Assembly: GCA_020853255.1 (NCBI GenBank)
Contig: JADYZI010000259.1
Span: forward strand, 1-5,996
Length of the DNA stretch: 5,996 bases
From: Acidobacteriota bacterium
Lineage (GTDB): Bacteria > Acidobacteriota > Blastocatellia > Pyrinomonadales > Pyrinomonadaceae
Reading direction: 5' to 3'
Within the stretch, counting starts at the first letter, position 1. Each line of letters begins with the position of its first letter. Shown piece after piece: positions 5,651 to 5,996 of the stretch. The position numbers and the translations under genes were made by a program. The notes beneath the pieces were generated by a model. The model saw only the letters and a program-made list of their open reading frames with translations. It made no database searches and was not told the origin of the DNA.

Positions 5651-5692
5651 ATTGTTCATTGTTCATTGTGGATTGTGAGTTGTTAATTGGGA
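5651..5692 (+). repeat. Degenerate heptanucleotide tandem array (forward)
   Basis: Six consecutive 7-base units can be read: ATTGTTC, ATTGTTC, ATTGTGG, ATTGTGA, GTTGTTA, ATTGGGA, followed by the related ATGGAAG. The seven-base period is kept while the units drift, as in short tandemly repeated repetitive sequences known from cyanobacteria. The mutation pattern suggests slippage or templated spread rather than selection on a protein. Confidence 0.6.
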
Positions 5693-5732
5693 ATGGAAGC
5701 CGAACTTGTCGGGTTTTCACCTGTTGAATGAA

Positions 5733-5774
5733 TGATGAAGCGTGCCCTTACTAACGTGCGGGCCTCCGCAACGG
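5733..5774 (+). repeat. Dispersed ~42-nt repeat, copy A
   Basis: The unit reads TGATGAAG, a short variable part, then GCCCTTACTA, one variable base, CGTGCGGGC and a CAACG end. Copy C (5840-5882) matches nearly throughout; copy B (5811-5830) matches the right half only. GCCC and GGGC inside the unit are complementary, so it can fold weakly. No encoded protein is apparent. Confidence 0.65.
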
Positions 5775-5779
5775 ATCAT

Positions 5780-5807
5780 CCGTTCTCCGTTCTCCATTCT
5801 CAATTTC
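5780..5807 (-). repeat. Degenerate heptanucleotide tandem array (inverted)
   Basis: On the plus strand the units are CCGTTCT, CCGTTCT, CCATTCT, CAATTTC. Read on the minus strand they become GAAATTG, AGAATGG, AGAACGG, AGAACGG, the same style as the ATTGGGA/ATGGAAG end of the array at 5651-5692. The two arrays are therefore one repeat family in opposite orientations, flanking copy A of the dispersed repeat. Confidence 0.55.
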
Positions 5808-5810
5808 ACT

Positions 5811-5830
5811 GTGCGGGCTTGCGTCAACGC
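5811..5830 (+). repeat. Dispersed repeat, partial copy B (right half)
   Basis: GTGCGGGCTTGCGTCAACGC matches the right half of copies A and C with small changes, and lies directly after the inverted heptamer array. The left half (GATGAAG to ACTA) is absent, as if the array had replaced it. Confidence 0.5.
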
Positions 5831-5839
5831 ATTTGGTTC

Positions 5840-5882
5840 TGATGAAGGGACGCCCTTACTAGCGTGCGGGCTTCTTCAACGC
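5840..5882 (+). repeat. Dispersed ~43-nt repeat, copy C
   Basis: This is the full-length partner of copy A: TGATGAAG, GGA, CGCCCTTACTA, then GCGTGCGGGCTTC and CAACGC. It is followed immediately by a tandem 8-mer (GCTCTGCG at 5881-5888 and 5889-5896). Confidence 0.65.
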
Positions 5883-5911
5883 TCTGCGGCTCTGCGGGCG
5901 CGACTAATTTC

Positions 5912-5982
5912 GCCGTTTCGCTCACGGCACGGCCCAAAGGATCGGGGTTTGAGACACCGGACGGCTTACACTGACGGCACGG
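5912..5982. repeat. Small hairpin and 9-base direct repeat at the right edge
   Basis: GCCGT (5912-5916) pairs with ACGGC (5924-5928) around a seven-base loop. The nonamer ACGGCACGG at 5924-5932 recurs at 5974-5982. It continues the repeat-rich character of the region; the window ends before any larger unit can be delimited. Confidence 0.35.
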
Positions 5983-5996
5983 GCGAGCAAAGAACC

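Larger units (their letters stand above)
4897..5996. other. Gene-poor, repeat-rich intergenic region (~1.1 kb)
   Basis: No frame here has the composition, start signals and length of a real gene. Open frames at 5046-5279 (+) and 5486-5686 (+) run through hairpins and simple repeats. One minus-strand stretch between stops (5065 to the TAG at 4930-4928) encodes a protein-like 45-residue tail (for example RSVELLAKLPTRGIGKIESG) without an ATG and could be a gene-end fossil. The rest is listed below: GC-rich hairpins, a palindrome, two heptamer arrays and a dispersed repeat. No tRNA, integrase or transposase is visible. Confidence 0.7.

Noticed and set aside
5486..5686. 66-codon plus-strand open frame
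   Set aside because: It spans the palindrome, the TTTGTCCC block and part of the heptamer array; no ribosome-binding site and no protein-like pattern.
5733..5882. Possible CRISPR array in the repeated right end
   Set aside because: Only two full copies and one partial copy, with unequal spacing, an inverted heptamer array between them, and no cas gene.

Overview
The window looks like chromosomal DNA from a Gram-negative bacterium. It has secreted proteins with classical signal peptides ending in FGQ or FAQ, an OmpA-type domain protein, and repeat-rich intergenic DNA. The L34 N-terminus (MPKRTFQPNNRRRAKKHGF) and the style of the secreted TPR protein and intergenic repeats suggest Acidobacteriota, perhaps Blastocatellia/Pyrinomonadaceae. 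That assignment is inference from general resemblance, about even odds, and nothing in the window proves it.

Left edge (1-748, minus strand): a conserved housekeeping block. The 5' part of rpmH (ribosomal protein L34) lies at the edge, downstream of a complete purN (GAR formyltransferase of purine synthesis). Between them are a probable purN terminator hairpin and a good sigma70-type promoter for rpmH, which overlap each other.

Middle (749-2352): a plus-strand gene (961-2040) encodes an OmpA-domain protein without a signal peptide and with an unrecognised glycine-rich C-terminal half. Behind it, on the minus strand, is the most notable object in the window. It is an 80-codon open remnant (2110-2352) in which the first 12 residues of PurN are fused in frame to the last ~70 residues of PurM (AIR synthetase), joined at a shared R-G-S. 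This is the junction expected if a segment running from inside purM to inside purN had been tandemly duplicated or integrated as a circle. No intact purM is in the window, so accessory DNA now appears to separate purN from wherever purM lies.

Right-middle (2353-4896): three exported, poorly characterised proteins. They are a 227-residue secreted protein (2433-3116, +), an eight-TPR secreted protein (3256-4188, -), and a 192-residue signal/anchor protein (4318-4896, +) that may have an NTF2-like fold. The promoter of the first is bracketed by an 11-bp perfect inverted repeat that also covers the start codon of the purN-purM remnant. A 60-base line of this gene (2701-2760) is about 43% GC, against about 63% for a line of purN (601-660). 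This fits an accessory or transferred origin for the interval.

Right edge (4897-5996): about 1.1 kb with no convincing gene but dense in repeats. It holds a cluster of GC-rich hairpins (5076-5358), a near-perfect palindrome (5515-5535), a TTTGTCCC repeat/inverted-repeat block (5593-5641), and two degenerate heptanucleotide arrays in opposite orientation. These are interleaved with copies of a ~42-nt dispersed repeat (5733-5882). I see no CRISPR array, tRNA, rRNA, transposase or integrase. I could not identify a coherent new multi-gene system; the rearranged purine locus, the OmpA-fusion protein and the repeat architecture are the points worth following.
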